From Aspidapion aeneum (taxonomy: Eukaryota > Arthropoda > Insecta > Coleoptera > Brentidae), in contig OY755040.1 in assembly GCA_963576565.1 (NCBI GenBank), forward strand, positions 25,548,543 to 25,612,542: 64,000 bases of DNA. The letters run 5' to 3'. Of this stretch, positions 10,629 to 20,608 are shown piece by piece. Under the pieces are notes generated by a model that worked only from the letters and a program-made list of their open reading frames with translations, had not been told where the DNA came from and did not search any database. Position numbers and translations under genes: made by a program. Position 1 is the stretch's first letter; the number at the start of each line of letters is the position of its first letter.

Positions 10629-11698
10629 CGAGGGCTGTCTTTTATATTTTGCATATAGGAACATAGAGGGCGACGGTGATCGAATGTCGTTACTAAAACT
10701 CAACCTCAATCTTTACCTAACCTAAATTCAAAACGTCAGTGTGATACATAGTTTTCTAGCTACAATGAATTTTTTAAGTTAACAAATCAATCGAAAAACT
10801 GTAATAAACCGAGAACCTTTTTGCGCTATAATTTTTACAACTTTCGAAGGAAATTTTCTCAACAAGAATGCCTTATCTGCTTTCGGCAATGAAGCACCAC
10901 ATCAGTCGACAGTTTTGGCGAATTCAAGCGTGGACGGATTAGCCTTAGCGAAGATCCAAGGCCAAATGCATCAAAAAACCCAGGAAAACATCGATTCTGT
11001 GCGCATGCTCATCACGGAAGATCAAGTTATATCGCGAGATTGAGGCTTCATTGGAGATTTCAGACCTCCATTCAAAAAATTTTGCATGAAGAACTAGGGG
11101 TAACAAAATGAGTTTCCTGCTGGATACCGCATGTTAACCAAAAAACAGAAAGCAGCTAGGGTCAATTGGTGTCAGAAGACTCTAGACCGCTTTGAGGCAG
11201 GAAACTCGAAAAACGTGTACAGCATGGTCAGTGGTGATAAATCGTGAATTTACTTATATGAACCCGAAAATAAACGTCATTCGTCTGTTGGGTGTTCCAA
11301 GATGAAGAAAAGCCAACAACAGTCATTCATTCTCGAATTGTGTCGCAAAAGATGGTCGCGACATTTGTCTCAAAAGCAGGTCATGTAGAAAAAATTCCTC
11401 TGGAAGGTCAAAGCACTGTTAAAGCATAAAAAACCATTGAATTTGTAACCCAACAAAACGTCTTATTGTTGGACCATCCTCCAAAGATTTCAGTCGTCAG
11501 AGGAAGCAGTCGACGCCATCAAGAATTTAACTTTGACAGTGCAAACAGCCGAGTGGATTTACAGCTTTGACAACTGGCTGAGCGCATGCAAAAATGCATT
11601 AATTTTCTTGGAGAACACTTGGAGAAACAATAAAGTCTTTAAAAGTCATCTACTATTTTATTCTAGCTGTATATGCAAAACTTAAAAGACAACTCTCG
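10629..11698 (+). mobile_element. Mariner element (inactive), complete with both ends
   Basis: The terminal repeats CGAGGGCTGTCTTTTATATT (10629) and, reverse-complemented from the right, CGAGAGTTGTCTTTTAAGTT (11698) are flanked by TA on each side (10627-10628, 11699-11700), the target duplication of Tc1/mariner transposons. The length of about 1.07 kb is somewhat below the usual 1.25-1.3 kb, so there have been internal deletions. It lies in intron 4 of gene B. Confidence 0.85.
10830..11640 (+). pseudogene. Mariner transposase pseudogene
   Basis: Translating across frames gives recognisable mariner transposase pieces in order: FRRKFSQQE, FGEFKRGRISLSEDPRP, KKQKAARVNWC, YLYEPENKRHSSVCWVFQDE, MVATFVSKAGHVEKIPLE and LLLDHPP near the end. 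These fit the helix-turn-helix region and the D,D34D catalytic domain. Several in-frame stops and frameshifts interrupt it, and the second catalytic position (normally YDPE) reads YEPE, so it is dead. Some internal segments are also missing. Confidence 0.8.
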
Positions 11699-11792
11699 TA
11701 AACTTAGTTTTATGAATGAAATATAGGGCAATACCAAGTCTACTTCTACGAGTCAGAGTCAAAGTTATTCTAATTTGTAAAAATATTATTAC

Positions 11793-12053
11793 CTGGCTAC
11801 ACCGATTTGACTGGCCATCAAAGGCTGTTGAAAACCAGCGTTTTGTAGTGGATATGGCATTTGTGACATCGGCGATATTCTCGGCCAATACTGAGGCATT
11901 TGGACATGCATGGTCGGCATGTTGGGCGGCAGTGAGGACGAAATATTTGGCTGCATCGACGATTGAATATTTGGCTGCACAATTGGTTGCATATTTGACT
12001 GTCCTGATTTTGGTATGTTCGTTAAAATGTTGACTGGTTTTGGTGCTAATAAA
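11793..12053 (-). CDS. Gene B, exon 4
   Basis: The acceptor TTTGTTTCAG (minus strand) precedes 12053 and the donor GCCAG|GTAATA follows 11793. The 261 nt give one base completing a codon, 86 codons, and two bases (AG) that join exon 5 as Arg. The peptide begins LLAPKPVNILTNIPKSGQSN and continues Gln/Pro/Met/Asn-rich (MQPIVQPNIQSSMQPN..., then MPTMHVQMPQYWPRISPM). This is a disordered, low-complexity segment of the kind found in endocytic and RNA-associated adaptors. It contains no catalytic motif. Confidence 0.8.
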
Positions 12054-12413
12054 CTGAAACAAAAGAAAGTTTTTACTTTATATACTAGACCGTTGTTTGA
12101 TAGTTAAGTTAAAAAGGCATAAACTAAATTGCTTTATGAGAGTCTGAAGCATACCCGCGGGCCGTCATCTTAAATTCTAAGATGGCAGACAGAATCAAAC
12201 TTGACCCTTCAAAGTGGCTTCTTTATTCTTATGTTACGTAAATTTTTTTAAATGTTTTTTCAACTTCCTCATAAAATAATTTTTACTGAACCGATTTTAG
12301 TAAAAGAAAAAGCATAGTGGCTCGTTAATTGTTTCCATTGATGAAATCATATGGAAATGAAACCCTATATTTTTTATTTAAAAAAATTGTTTTTTTTTTC
12401 CGAAAGTTTTGTT

Positions 12414-12553
12414 ATATGGACTGTCCATGGAGCGTATTATACGCGAAGATTTATCTTTTCTTGGGTTTTGATTGGTTAATTTAAAAATTTGAGCCAATCA
12501 AAGCCTGAGAAAAAAATCCTTGCGGATAATACGCTCCATGGACAGCCGGCTTT
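12414..12553. mobile_element. Foldback MITE, about 140 bp
   Basis: CTGTCCATGGAGCGTATTAT at 12421 is repeated inverted at 12527-12546, with similarity extending inwards to TTTGATTGG on both arms, so nearly the whole element is one hairpin. TA-rich flanks suggest a TA target. It is located in intron 3 of gene B. Confidence 0.7.
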
Positions 12554-13439
12554 ACACAACAAAGATGGAAAAGGAAGAAACGGAGGAAACTATTCTCGTG
12601 GGGATCAAGGTAGAGGGCGAGGATCAAATTTTCGTATATAAAAATATACATCTGATTCGAATGACAAATGACAGACAAATGATATTCATCAGAAATTGCT
12701 CACCGGCTGCCAGAGTCGATGAGTTTTGGTGGATCGGTGGAATTCATCGGAACATCCGAAACCTGATCGGTTTCATCGATGTTTCACCGAGGCATTTAGA
12801 AACCCGATTGTTCTCATCGATGCGCCCATCGGTGAATTTAGAGACTATCCCTTATATTATTACTGAACCAAGTTCAATAAAATAAAAAGAATCATGGTTA
12901 ATATCTTTGTATTTTATTAAAATCGGAGATGCAAGCGCCTAAAATGCAAAAAATCGTTAGAACAAACGCTAATATCTTGCGAACTTCTCAAGTGATTTTT
13001 TGTACATCGCTGTGTGTGGCGAGACTAGATCATTTACTTAAACTTTAAAAAGGGTCAAGTCTTACAACACAAGAAAAACAATATTTTATGGATGGTCAAG
13101 TTCAATTTAGTCCACCATCAAATTATTTCATAAAAATCGGTTTAGTAAAAATTAATTAGTGAAGAAGGCAATCGTAAAAAATGATTCGCACCTAGTGGTG
13201 CGTGGCGGAAATAGAACTTTTTTCCGAATTCAAAAAATATTTTAAAAATAATCGGGAATATTAGGCCTTTTTGAAGGGTCGAGTTTGATTCTGTTGATTG
13301 ATAAATTATTAGGCCAAAAATTTGATCAGTCCCCTGCAAAGTTTAGTTTGTTTCATTAAAATCGATAGTATAGTTCAAAAGGTATAATGAAAAACATTTT
13401 GTCTCGTTTTTTTTTGGCTGACCCGGTAGATAAACTTAC
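12554..13439. other. Intron 3 of gene B; old repeat debris
   Basis: There are several CATCGG/CCGATG words at 12715-12835, and AAAATCGGTTTAGTA at about 13134-13148, a word that recurs in other repeats of this window. The open frame 12520-12885 spans the MITE edge and shows no conserved motif. Confidence 0.45.
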
Positions 13440-13551
13440 TCCTCATGTTCTCTAAAATCAGTTGCACTTGTGCTGGGTGGACTGGTAAAAGAAATCAGAT
13501 CTTGACTGTCAGGTGCCACACTGTTTTTTCTTTGGGACTGTGGTGGCGGGG
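13440..13551 (-). CDS. Gene B, exon 3
   Basis: The acceptor AATTTAG precedes 13551 and the donor GAGGA|GTAAGT follows 13440. Of 112 nt, two bases complete a split codon, 36 codons follow, and two bases join exon 4 as Asp. The peptide reads PPPQSQRKNSVAPDSQ then DLISFTSPPSTSATDFREHE. Only this frame is open; the alternative frame hits a stop after about 15 codons, and this forces the preceding intron to use a GC donor. DLISF followed by SPP is reminiscent of short linear motifs in endocytic adaptors. Confidence 0.8.
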
Positions 13552-13792
13552 CTAAATTAAATGAACACAATATTTAAAAGTCATTTACATATATAAGGTA
13601 AAGATTATTTGGTATAAGGTTATTAATATTATTTCGTTTCTCAAGAGGGGTTAGTGTGTAAAAAAATACAAGAGAGAGTTCAGTTTAACATGCTATCAAA
13701 TTAGACCTATCATCATGGCTATTGTAACTCTTTTTCTAAAATAATAGAGATCTTTTTTTATTTTTTGTTAAGTATTCTGGCAATGTTTTGCC

Positions 13793-14379
13793 CGAGGGGT
13801 GAACAGCTCTCACAATCGGTGTACACATTTCTCACAATCTGTTCACAATCCCTCACAATCTTTACACAATCCCTCCCAATCTTACCACAATCCCTCACAA
13901 TCTCTCACAATCTTTACACAATCCCTCACAATCTTAGCAAAAGATTGTGGATTTTCGCAATCGGCGTACACATGTTGGGGTTCCCTCATAATCTTAGCAA
14001 AAGATTGTGGATGTTCGCAATCGGCGTACACATTTTGGGGTCAGCTGGTCACCCCTCGGTTATTAAGCAGCAGGGCCGGCAACGGTAAATGAAGAGGGCG
14101 GCAAAGAAAACTATAGACATGATGACCCCGCCCCTTCAGGCGCGCTACGCCGCTGCACAGTCCTCCACCGTCCCTCACAATCTTTTACAATCCCTCCCAA
14201 TCACCCACAATCTCTCACAATCCTTCACAATCTCTCACAATCTTACCACAATCCTTCACAATCTTGCCACAATCCCTCACAATCTTGCCACAATCCCTCA
14301 CAATCCTTCACAATCTTAGCAAAAGATTGTGGATTTTCACAATCGGTGTACACATTTTGGGTTAGCTGTTCACCCCTCG
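13793..14379. mobile_element. Non-autonomous DNA transposon carrying a CACAATC minisatellite
   Basis: The ends CGAGGGGTGAACAGCT (left) and AGCTGTTCACCCCTCG (right) are perfect inverted repeats, flanked by an exact 8-bp duplication GTTTTGCC (13785-13792, 14380-14387), which points to a hAT- or P-like transposase. Inside are about 25 CACAATC-type units in two blocks, and three small hairpins in which CACAATCTT and AAGATTGTG pair around a short loop (13927, about 13987 and about 14310). An internal copy of the right end (CACCCCTCGG, about 14050) suggests that the element arose by fusion of two shorter ones. The peptides from its open frames are repeat artefacts. Confidence 0.8.
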
Positions 14380-14399
14380 GTTTTGCCTAACTGTTTAAC

Positions 14400-15500
14400 T
14401 TATCTTTAAATTTCAAAAGGTATTTGGTGTGCAAGTGCAACACTGAATTTAAAACTAATTTTTAGGGAATAAGATAAAAAAAAATAGATTGGAAGGAAGA
14501 AAAATATTTTACAGTTGAATTAAAAAAAGAATAGACGAATATAAAAGAAAAGTAATCTGGCAAATATTAATATAAATTTTGTTAAAATAAGTAATTATGT
14601 TTAGCAAAAAATATTTTTTTGCACAACTTTAGTATCATTCTGCCATATATTGCAAGTAAGCTATGCCAGAGACCTTGTATGTATAACATATTTTAATATT
14701 TCTTTATAAAATGTCTTTAAAATTTGACCAATTTTACAAATTCGTCAATTGACCATTTGTAACCCTTATTACAATGTACAGAGTGTCCCAAGTTTGATGT
14801 TTTTAAGGTGTTTCTAAGGGAACTGAGAAAAAAAAATAATTTATAGATTTTTTTAAAAAGAACTCAACTGTCCAACTAAATGCGAGATTACATAAAATTA
14901 TTTTTTCATTATAAATAGGCCCCTTTATTTCTTTATATTTTTACCCAACTACAGCACGGCGAAAGGAAGGCTAATGTTTTTCGATTGTTGTATGTAAGTA
15001 AATATGTTTGTGTCACGCTAGAGGCTAAACGGCTGAACCGATTTTGAGAAAAAAGGTGGCGTTGAATTGCTACTGATCCCGAAGGTGCTATAGGCTATAT
15101 TTTTTTAATCAGGAATCAACACAACGGTCTTCAGATGCCATTTTGTCACATGATGTAGGTTCTAAGGCATACACATTATTTAAATTTCAGGCGATTTTAT
15201 TGAAATTCCTTTGATTACCCATTGCAAATGTCCTCTAATTTGCTGTAGTTACTTTATAGTCCTCCCTGCTCCCACCCATCTCCCCTCCTGTCATTCCCCT
15301 TCCCCGCCGCTCCCTCCATTCCCCCTCCCCGCCGCTCCCTCTCTCCTCCCCGCCATCCTCATTAGTAATAGTTATAGCTATAACTATCACAAATATAAAG
15401 CGATTTCAAAAGTTCCTTCTGCGCACGCTTGAATAGTTTTTTCCAACATCATTTTACTAGTTTCCCCCTCCATCTCTTCTCCCCACCCACCTTATTAGTA
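14400..15500. other. Intron 2 of gene B: repeat debris, CT-rich tract
   Basis: A TACAGAGTGTCCCA end typical of a Tc1/mariner-type MITE lies near 14776. A core word GGCTGAACCGATTTTGA lies at 15031-15047. A CT-rich low-complexity block at about 15255-15360 contains a repeated CCGCCGCTCCCTC. I see no gene here. Confidence 0.5.
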
Positions 15501-15514
15501 ATAGTTATAAAAAA

Positions 15515-15660
15515 AATATATAATAATAATAGTAATAATAATAATAAATTTATTTACCATTAAAAGTAACAATCACTATATAAATATAAAAATAAAAAAC
15601 AATTAAGGTAAATAAATGAAACAGTCACAATATCAATGCATCATATGAATATTATAGTGT
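15515..15660 (-). mobile_element. 3' tail fragment of a CR1-like LINE
   Basis: Read on the minus strand, an AATAAA is followed by a TTA-rich short repeat (about 15560 down to 15515). That matches the AATAAA plus microsatellite tail of the other CR1-like copies here. No coding part remains. Confidence 0.4.
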
Positions 15661-15695
15661 TATTTTATTTATTAGGTAGGACCTATACTTAATTT

Positions 15696-15701
15696 ACTTG
15701 C
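15696..15701 (-). promoter_or_regulatory. GC-type 5' splice site of gene B intron 2
   Basis: The minus strand reads AG|GCAAGT at the exon 2 boundary. The paired acceptor is AATTTAG before 13551. Phase analysis supports it, as explained under exons 2 and 3. Confidence 0.65.
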
Positions 15702-15818
15702 CTATTATTCCAGACGAGTTGCTCACAGATGTCCCTGGTCTTGGACGTGATTTGCTGGCTTGCCTGTCATATTTGATGTGAACAGAATCTGATTCATTCA
15801 TTGAAGATGCTCGAGCCA
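15702..15818 (-). CDS. Gene B, exon 2 (followed by a GC donor)
   Basis: The acceptor TTTATTATTAG precedes 15818. The 117 nt give two bases completing a Val codon with exon 1, 38 codons, and one leftover G. The peptide begins ARASSMNESDSVHIKYDRQ, continues ASKSRPRPGTSVSNSSGII, and is basic and Ser-rich. The exon end is best placed at ATAG|GCAAGT: a GC donor with perfect consensus. Using the GT four bases further would shift exon 3 into a frame with a stop, whereas the GC donor keeps the whole protein open. Confidence 0.75.
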
Positions 15819-15829
15819 CTAATAATAAA

Positions 15830-16563
15830 ATTATGTTTGAAAAATTAATTTTCACTTGTAAGGCTAAAAACATTTTTTTCAGATTATTATTATTTTAGTA
15901 ACAAAAAGAGTGTTTTTGACCTGAAATATGAGCCACCAATTGGCCATAGTGACCACGTGATCATCACTACAAGAGCACAATTAAAGCTTTCAAAAAAATT
16001 GACAAATAAAGTATTACAAAGAAACATTTATACTGCCAAATTTATTTATCTTTTACATTTCACCTGAGTTAAAGCAAGTGAGAAGATACCATATACGTAA
16101 TACGAATGCAGACAGGATTGGCAATGCAATCGTATAATTTTTTAAAAACCACTACACCGATTTTATTAATTTGTACCTCTATATGTGGGAGCAAAATCAG
16201 AATAAACACGCCATTTCGAAGAATAAAGTATGATTCTGTCTGTCATCTCAAATTCCAAGATGGCGGAAAATTTTGATAACAATCTTTAAAGAGCAATCAA
16301 TTCTCACTCAGATTTTTTTTGTTTCACTAAAATCGGTTTAGTAATAACAAATTTATAAGGAAATGAATACAGGATTGGCAATGCAATTGTAGAATCTGTA
16401 AAACAATGGTTCAAACAAAAACATATTTTTTGACACCACTTACACACATTTTACTAATTTGTACATCATTGTGTGAGGGAAAAGTAGTGATTTTCTATAA
16501 ATTAAAAAAAAAAAACTAAAATATTTTCAGAAAATAAGAATAAAAACGCCATTTTGAAGAATC
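15830..16563. other. Intron 1 of gene B: old palindromic repeat units
   Basis: The tract holds words that recur through 12.1-19.4 kb: CACCGATTTTATTAAT (about 16156), AAAATCGGTTTAGTAA (about 16331), and an imperfect hairpin built on CATCT...AGATGGCGG (about 16240-16265). It is degenerate, non-coding repeat sequence into which the Penelope-like element was inserted. Confidence 0.5.
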
Positions 16564-16694
16564 AAGTATGATTCTAGAAATAAAATTTCGGACTTCCATT
16601 GTCTTTATTTATTTTAAAACACGACGTTTCGGTTAGTAAGTATCTCTAACCGTTATCAAGTGTGAACTAAACAATCTAGTCTCTAGGCTACTAC

Positions 16695-17580
16695 TTATAC
16701 TACTTGGTGTGCAGTCAGGTGTGACGGCCCGCCCCCTTTTTTAATCCTAAGACGCCTGTTTTCCTTAAGGAGTGGTTTCCATATGTTTGGTACGTCCGTG
16801 CTTGGTTGATTGAAAACTTCTTTATTCTGCATTATATACGCAGCTTCAATAAACTTTCGTTTTCGCCAATGCGACTCCTTATGTAAAACTTTAGCTTCTG
16901 ACCACTGAATCCTGTGATCATTTGACCAAGCATGATCTGCTAAACCGGATTTCTCAATATCCCCTAATTGGGTACTTTTTAGATGTTCATTTACTCTAAC
17001 CTGAAGAGGGCGTTTCGTTTCACCTACATAGGATTTACCACACTCACACGGGATTTGGTAAATACATTCCTTATTATTTGAGGGATTTTCTGGTTTTGTT
17101 TTAGTTACAAAACTTCTTATCGTATTTCCCGAAGAAAATACTGTTTTTATATTATAGTGTTTAGCTATTCGTCTTATGTTTTCTGAAATCCCTTGAACAT
17201 ATGGAATGTTAATAACACCTAACGGATTATTATTTTGAGAATTTGGTACATTTAGTTTGTTTTGAATTTTAAATATCGTTGAGTTTATTAATTTCTCGGA
17301 ATAACCATTCTGTTGTAAGTCCTTTTTAATGTTGTTAATTTCTCTGGTTAATTCTTCATTATTGCTACAAATATTTACGGCTCTTAAATACAAACTTCTT
17401 ATAACTCCTTGTTTTGTTGCAACAGAATGATTAGACTTAAAATTTAGGTACTGTCCCGTGTGTGTAGGTTTCCTATATACAGTGGTTTGAATGTTCCTGT
17501 CTAATCGTTTGACAAGAACATCCAAAAAAGGTAAGGCCGAATCTTTTTCAATTTCCATGGTGCACTTGATTGTTGGTCGA
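16695..17580 (-). pseudogene. Penelope-like ORF, left arm: C-terminal RT part and GIY-YIG endonuclease
   Basis: The open part begins after the RT active site (RPTIKCTMEIEKDSALPFLD, YRKPTHTGQYLNF) and ends with a GIY-YIG nuclease. CIYQIPCECGKSYVGETKRP carries the Cys pair and the YVG form of the second signature motif, followed by LQVRVNEHL. The catalytic RT core is missing, so this arm cannot act alone. In this arm the CEC and GETKR residues agree with the usual Penelope consensus, while the right copy has changes here. The apparent start MFLMIL comes from the inversion junction. Confidence 0.85.
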
Positions 17581-18798
17581 AGTATCATTAAAAACAAATT
17601 ACAAACTGATGATACACTTCACGAGAGAACAAAGCTATCGGTGGAGGGGGTGATGGATCTTTTGGAGCTCTGTCTCCGTAACTTTTACTTTCAAGTGAAA
17701 GATAAGTTTTACGCGCAAAATGATGGACTCCCAATGGGTTCATCTCTTTCGCCAGTGGTAGCAAACATCTACATGGAGTGGTTCGAGGGCCATGCGATCA
17801 ACACAGCAAGAGTCAAACCAAAACTATGGCTACGATACATGGATGACACATTTATTATATGGCCGGAAAATGATGACGAACTACAAAATTTTCTACACCA
17901 TTTAAACAGTATTCGACCAACAATCAAGTGCACCATGGAAATTGAAAAAGATTCGGCCTTACCTTTTTTGGATGTTCTTGTCAAACGATTAGACAGAAAC
18001 ATTCAAACCACTGTATATAGGAAACCTACACACACGGGACAGTACCTAAATTTTAAGTCTAATCATTCTGTTGCAACAAAACAAGGAGTTATAAGAAGTT
18101 TGTATTTAAGAGCCGTAAATATTTGTAGTAATAATGAAGAATTAACCACAGAAATTAACAACATTAAAAAGGACTTACAACAGAATGGTTATTCAGAGAA
18201 ATTAATAAACTCAATGATATTTAAAATTCAAAACAAACTAAATGTACCAAATTCTCAAAATAATAATCCGTTAGGTGTTATTAACATTCCATATGTTCAA
18301 GGGATTTCAGAAAACATAAGACGAATAGCTAAACACTATAATATAAAAACAGTATTTTCTTCGGGAAATACGATAAGAAGTTTTGTAACTAAAACAAAAC
18401 CAGACAATCCCTCAAATAATAAGGAATGTATTTACCAAATCCCGTATGAGTGTGGTAAATCCTATATAGGTGAAATGAAACGCCCTCTTCAGGTTAGAGT
18501 AAATGAACATCTAAAAAGTACCCAATTAGGGGATATTGAGAAATCCGGTTTAGCAGATCATGCTTGGTCAAATGATCACAGGATTCAGTGGTCAGAAGCT
18601 AAAGTTTTACATAAGGAGTCGCATTGGCGAAAACGAAAGTTTATTGAAGCTGCATATATAATGCAGAATAAAGAAGTTTTCAGTCAACCAAGCACAGACA
18701 TACCAAACATATGGAAACCACTCCTTAAGGAAAACAGGCGTCTTAGGATTAAAAAAGGGGGCGAGCCGTCACAGCTGACTGCAAACCAAGTAGTATAA
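17581..18798 (+). pseudogene. Penelope-like ORF, right copy: RT (YMDD) and GIY-YIG endonuclease, 5'-truncated
   Basis: About 405 residues are open from the inversion junction. RT motifs are GLPMGSSLSPVVANIYMEWF and LRYMDDTFIIW (catalytic Asp pair), then RPTIKCTMEIEKDSALPFLD. The GIY-YIG domain follows with CIYQIPYECGKSYIGEMKRP. Compared with the left arm, a Cys has become Tyr (CEC to YEC) and GETKR has become GEMKR, which may weaken the nuclease. The RT N-terminus (fingers) is absent, so the copy is 5'-truncated. The open frame upstream to 17491 is inverted-arm sequence and not part of the protein. Confidence 0.85.
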
Positions 18799-18960
18799 GT
18801 AGTAGCCTAGAGACTAGATTGTTTAGTTCACAGTTGATAACGGTTAGAGATACTTACTAACCGAAACGTCGTGTTTTAAAATAAATAAAGACATTGGAAG
18901 TCCGAAATTTTATTTCTACACAATCATTGTCTACGAGTTTCAAACAAAAAGTATGATTCT

Positions 18961-20415
18961 GTCCGCCATCTTAAATTTTAAGAGATTGCGATATATTTTG
19001 ATCATGATCTTTAAAAAGCAATCAATTCTCACCAGGATGTTTTTTATTTCATCAAAATGGGTTTAGTAGGAATGAATTTATAAGGAAACAAATGATTGGC
19101 AAGGAAATCATATAATATGCAAAACAAAGGTTGAAACAAAAATATTTTTTTTTAGAACCACTGAACCGATTTTGCTGATTCATCCCTTGTTGTGCGTAGC
19201 AAAAATACAGCTTTTTCAACAATTAAAAAAAAATGTTCAAACACAAGAATAAATGAGCATAAAGGGTACATTTTAATTTCGTCCGCCATCTTGGATTTTG
19301 AGATGGTGGACAAAAAAATATATTTATTCAAAACTCTGATTAATTTTCTATCAAGTTCAGTTTGTCTCATTAAAATCGATTATACAGTTCAAAAGTTATA
19401 ATGAAAAAAAATTGTCTGGTTTTTTTTGGCCCACCCGGAATATTTAGGATCTGCATACTAAATACTGCTGAAAAAATATATAGTATGCAAAAGTACTATA
19501 TTTTACTTGGATCTTGATTTGGTCTATATTTTGCAAGGCCAAGATAAAATCAGACAAGTGGCTAATAATGCAGAGGCCCTAGTGGTATATCTTTGAGCCA
19601 AAGTGTTAAGCCTAAATCATTTATTGTTGTAATCTGCAGAGTTTTTTCATGTACTGGGTGGAAAAAAAAAAAATATGCCACTTCAAACTCAGTATGTAGG
19701 TATGTGGGCACAATAGATCCATTTGTGGTTGCAGTGCATATAGGTCCAGTAGGGCCTGCCACCACTTTCGAATACATACATACAAAATCAGACAAATCCC
19801 TTAATTTCTGAATGTATCAATATGCCTATTATAACTGAACACACCTGTTAATGAAGAAAATCTCTTAAATGTGTTTAATATTATGTTAACCTTAAAGTCA
19901 GCGCTAGAACAGTGCAAAAAAGACTGTTTCTTTGGTTATGAAAAATGAAAAAAATGTTGCAATCCTTAGAAGAAAATTTGTTTATTTCAACCTATATCCA
20001 TGTGAAAATTTTGTATTGTGTTTGCTTTGTAAACTGAAATTATAATTTTAAATACCTGTCTTTCTAGAATGTGATATTTAATTAAATTTATTTTAACTAT
20101 GTTAAGTTTTGGAAAGTGAGAATTTTAACTTAGAAAGTAGGAATTTTAACACCTAAGTAATTTAGATAATAATAAAAACTCAATTGCCTAAAAAATGTTC
20201 AGCTGACATCCATTAAACTAGTTTTTTATTGTAATTTTTAATGCAAAATAACAAAAACAAATTTTGCACTACTAATATTACTATTGAGTCTTCTTAATTT
20301 TTTATTGTTGTGTTATAAACTATATATTTTGAAATATTGTAAATGGCATGACCATTTTTTACTGTTTATTCATAATAGCAATTGGTTATTTAAAATCCAA
20401 AAATTAAACTTTAAA
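18961..20415. other. Intron 1 of gene B: degenerate repeat units, no gene
   Basis: It resumes the repeat units interrupted by the Penelope insertion: CGCCATCTTAAATTTTAAG (about 18964), CTGAACCGATTTTGCTG (about 19161), and an imperfect hairpin GTCCGCCATCTTGGATTTTG (about 19280) paired with GAGATGGTGGAC. The rest is AT-rich and featureless. Confidence 0.5.
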
Positions 20416-20608
20416 CATGACAATAGACAATAGACAATAGACAACTTTATTAATCTTTTCAGCTACAATAATGTAAATAAGATACGTCAAATACAAAAAA
20501 TATAACATTAAGTGTAAATAATAATAGTGTAAATATTTAAAAAAATAAAAACGAAAACACATTTACAAGATTTGTATATATATGTATATAAATATTGATA
20601 ACAAAAAT

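Larger units (their letters stand above)
16576..18948. mobile_element. Penelope-like element: inverted pair of truncated copies
   Basis: Two copies lie head to head: a minus-strand arm (16576-17580) and a plus-strand copy (17581-18948). The inverted arms match almost base for base from 17580/17913 outwards. The unit is flanked by an exact 12-bp duplication AAGTATGATTCT (16564-16575, 18949-18960), showing that both copies entered as one insertion. Partial inverted copies at the 5' end are known for Penelope-like elements. The right copy has about 30 extra bases at its 3' end. Confidence 0.85.

Noticed and set aside
12520..12885. 121-codon open frame considered as a host exon
   Set aside because: It starts in the arm of a foldback MITE, lacks good splice sites and shows no conserved motif.
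13765..14319. Three overlapping frames rich in His/Asn/Ser/Gln
   Set aside because: Translations of the CACAATC minisatellite.
17491..17580. N-terminal 30 residues of the 435-codon Penelope frame
   Set aside because: They are the inverted arm read backwards; the true homologous frame starts at the inversion junction.
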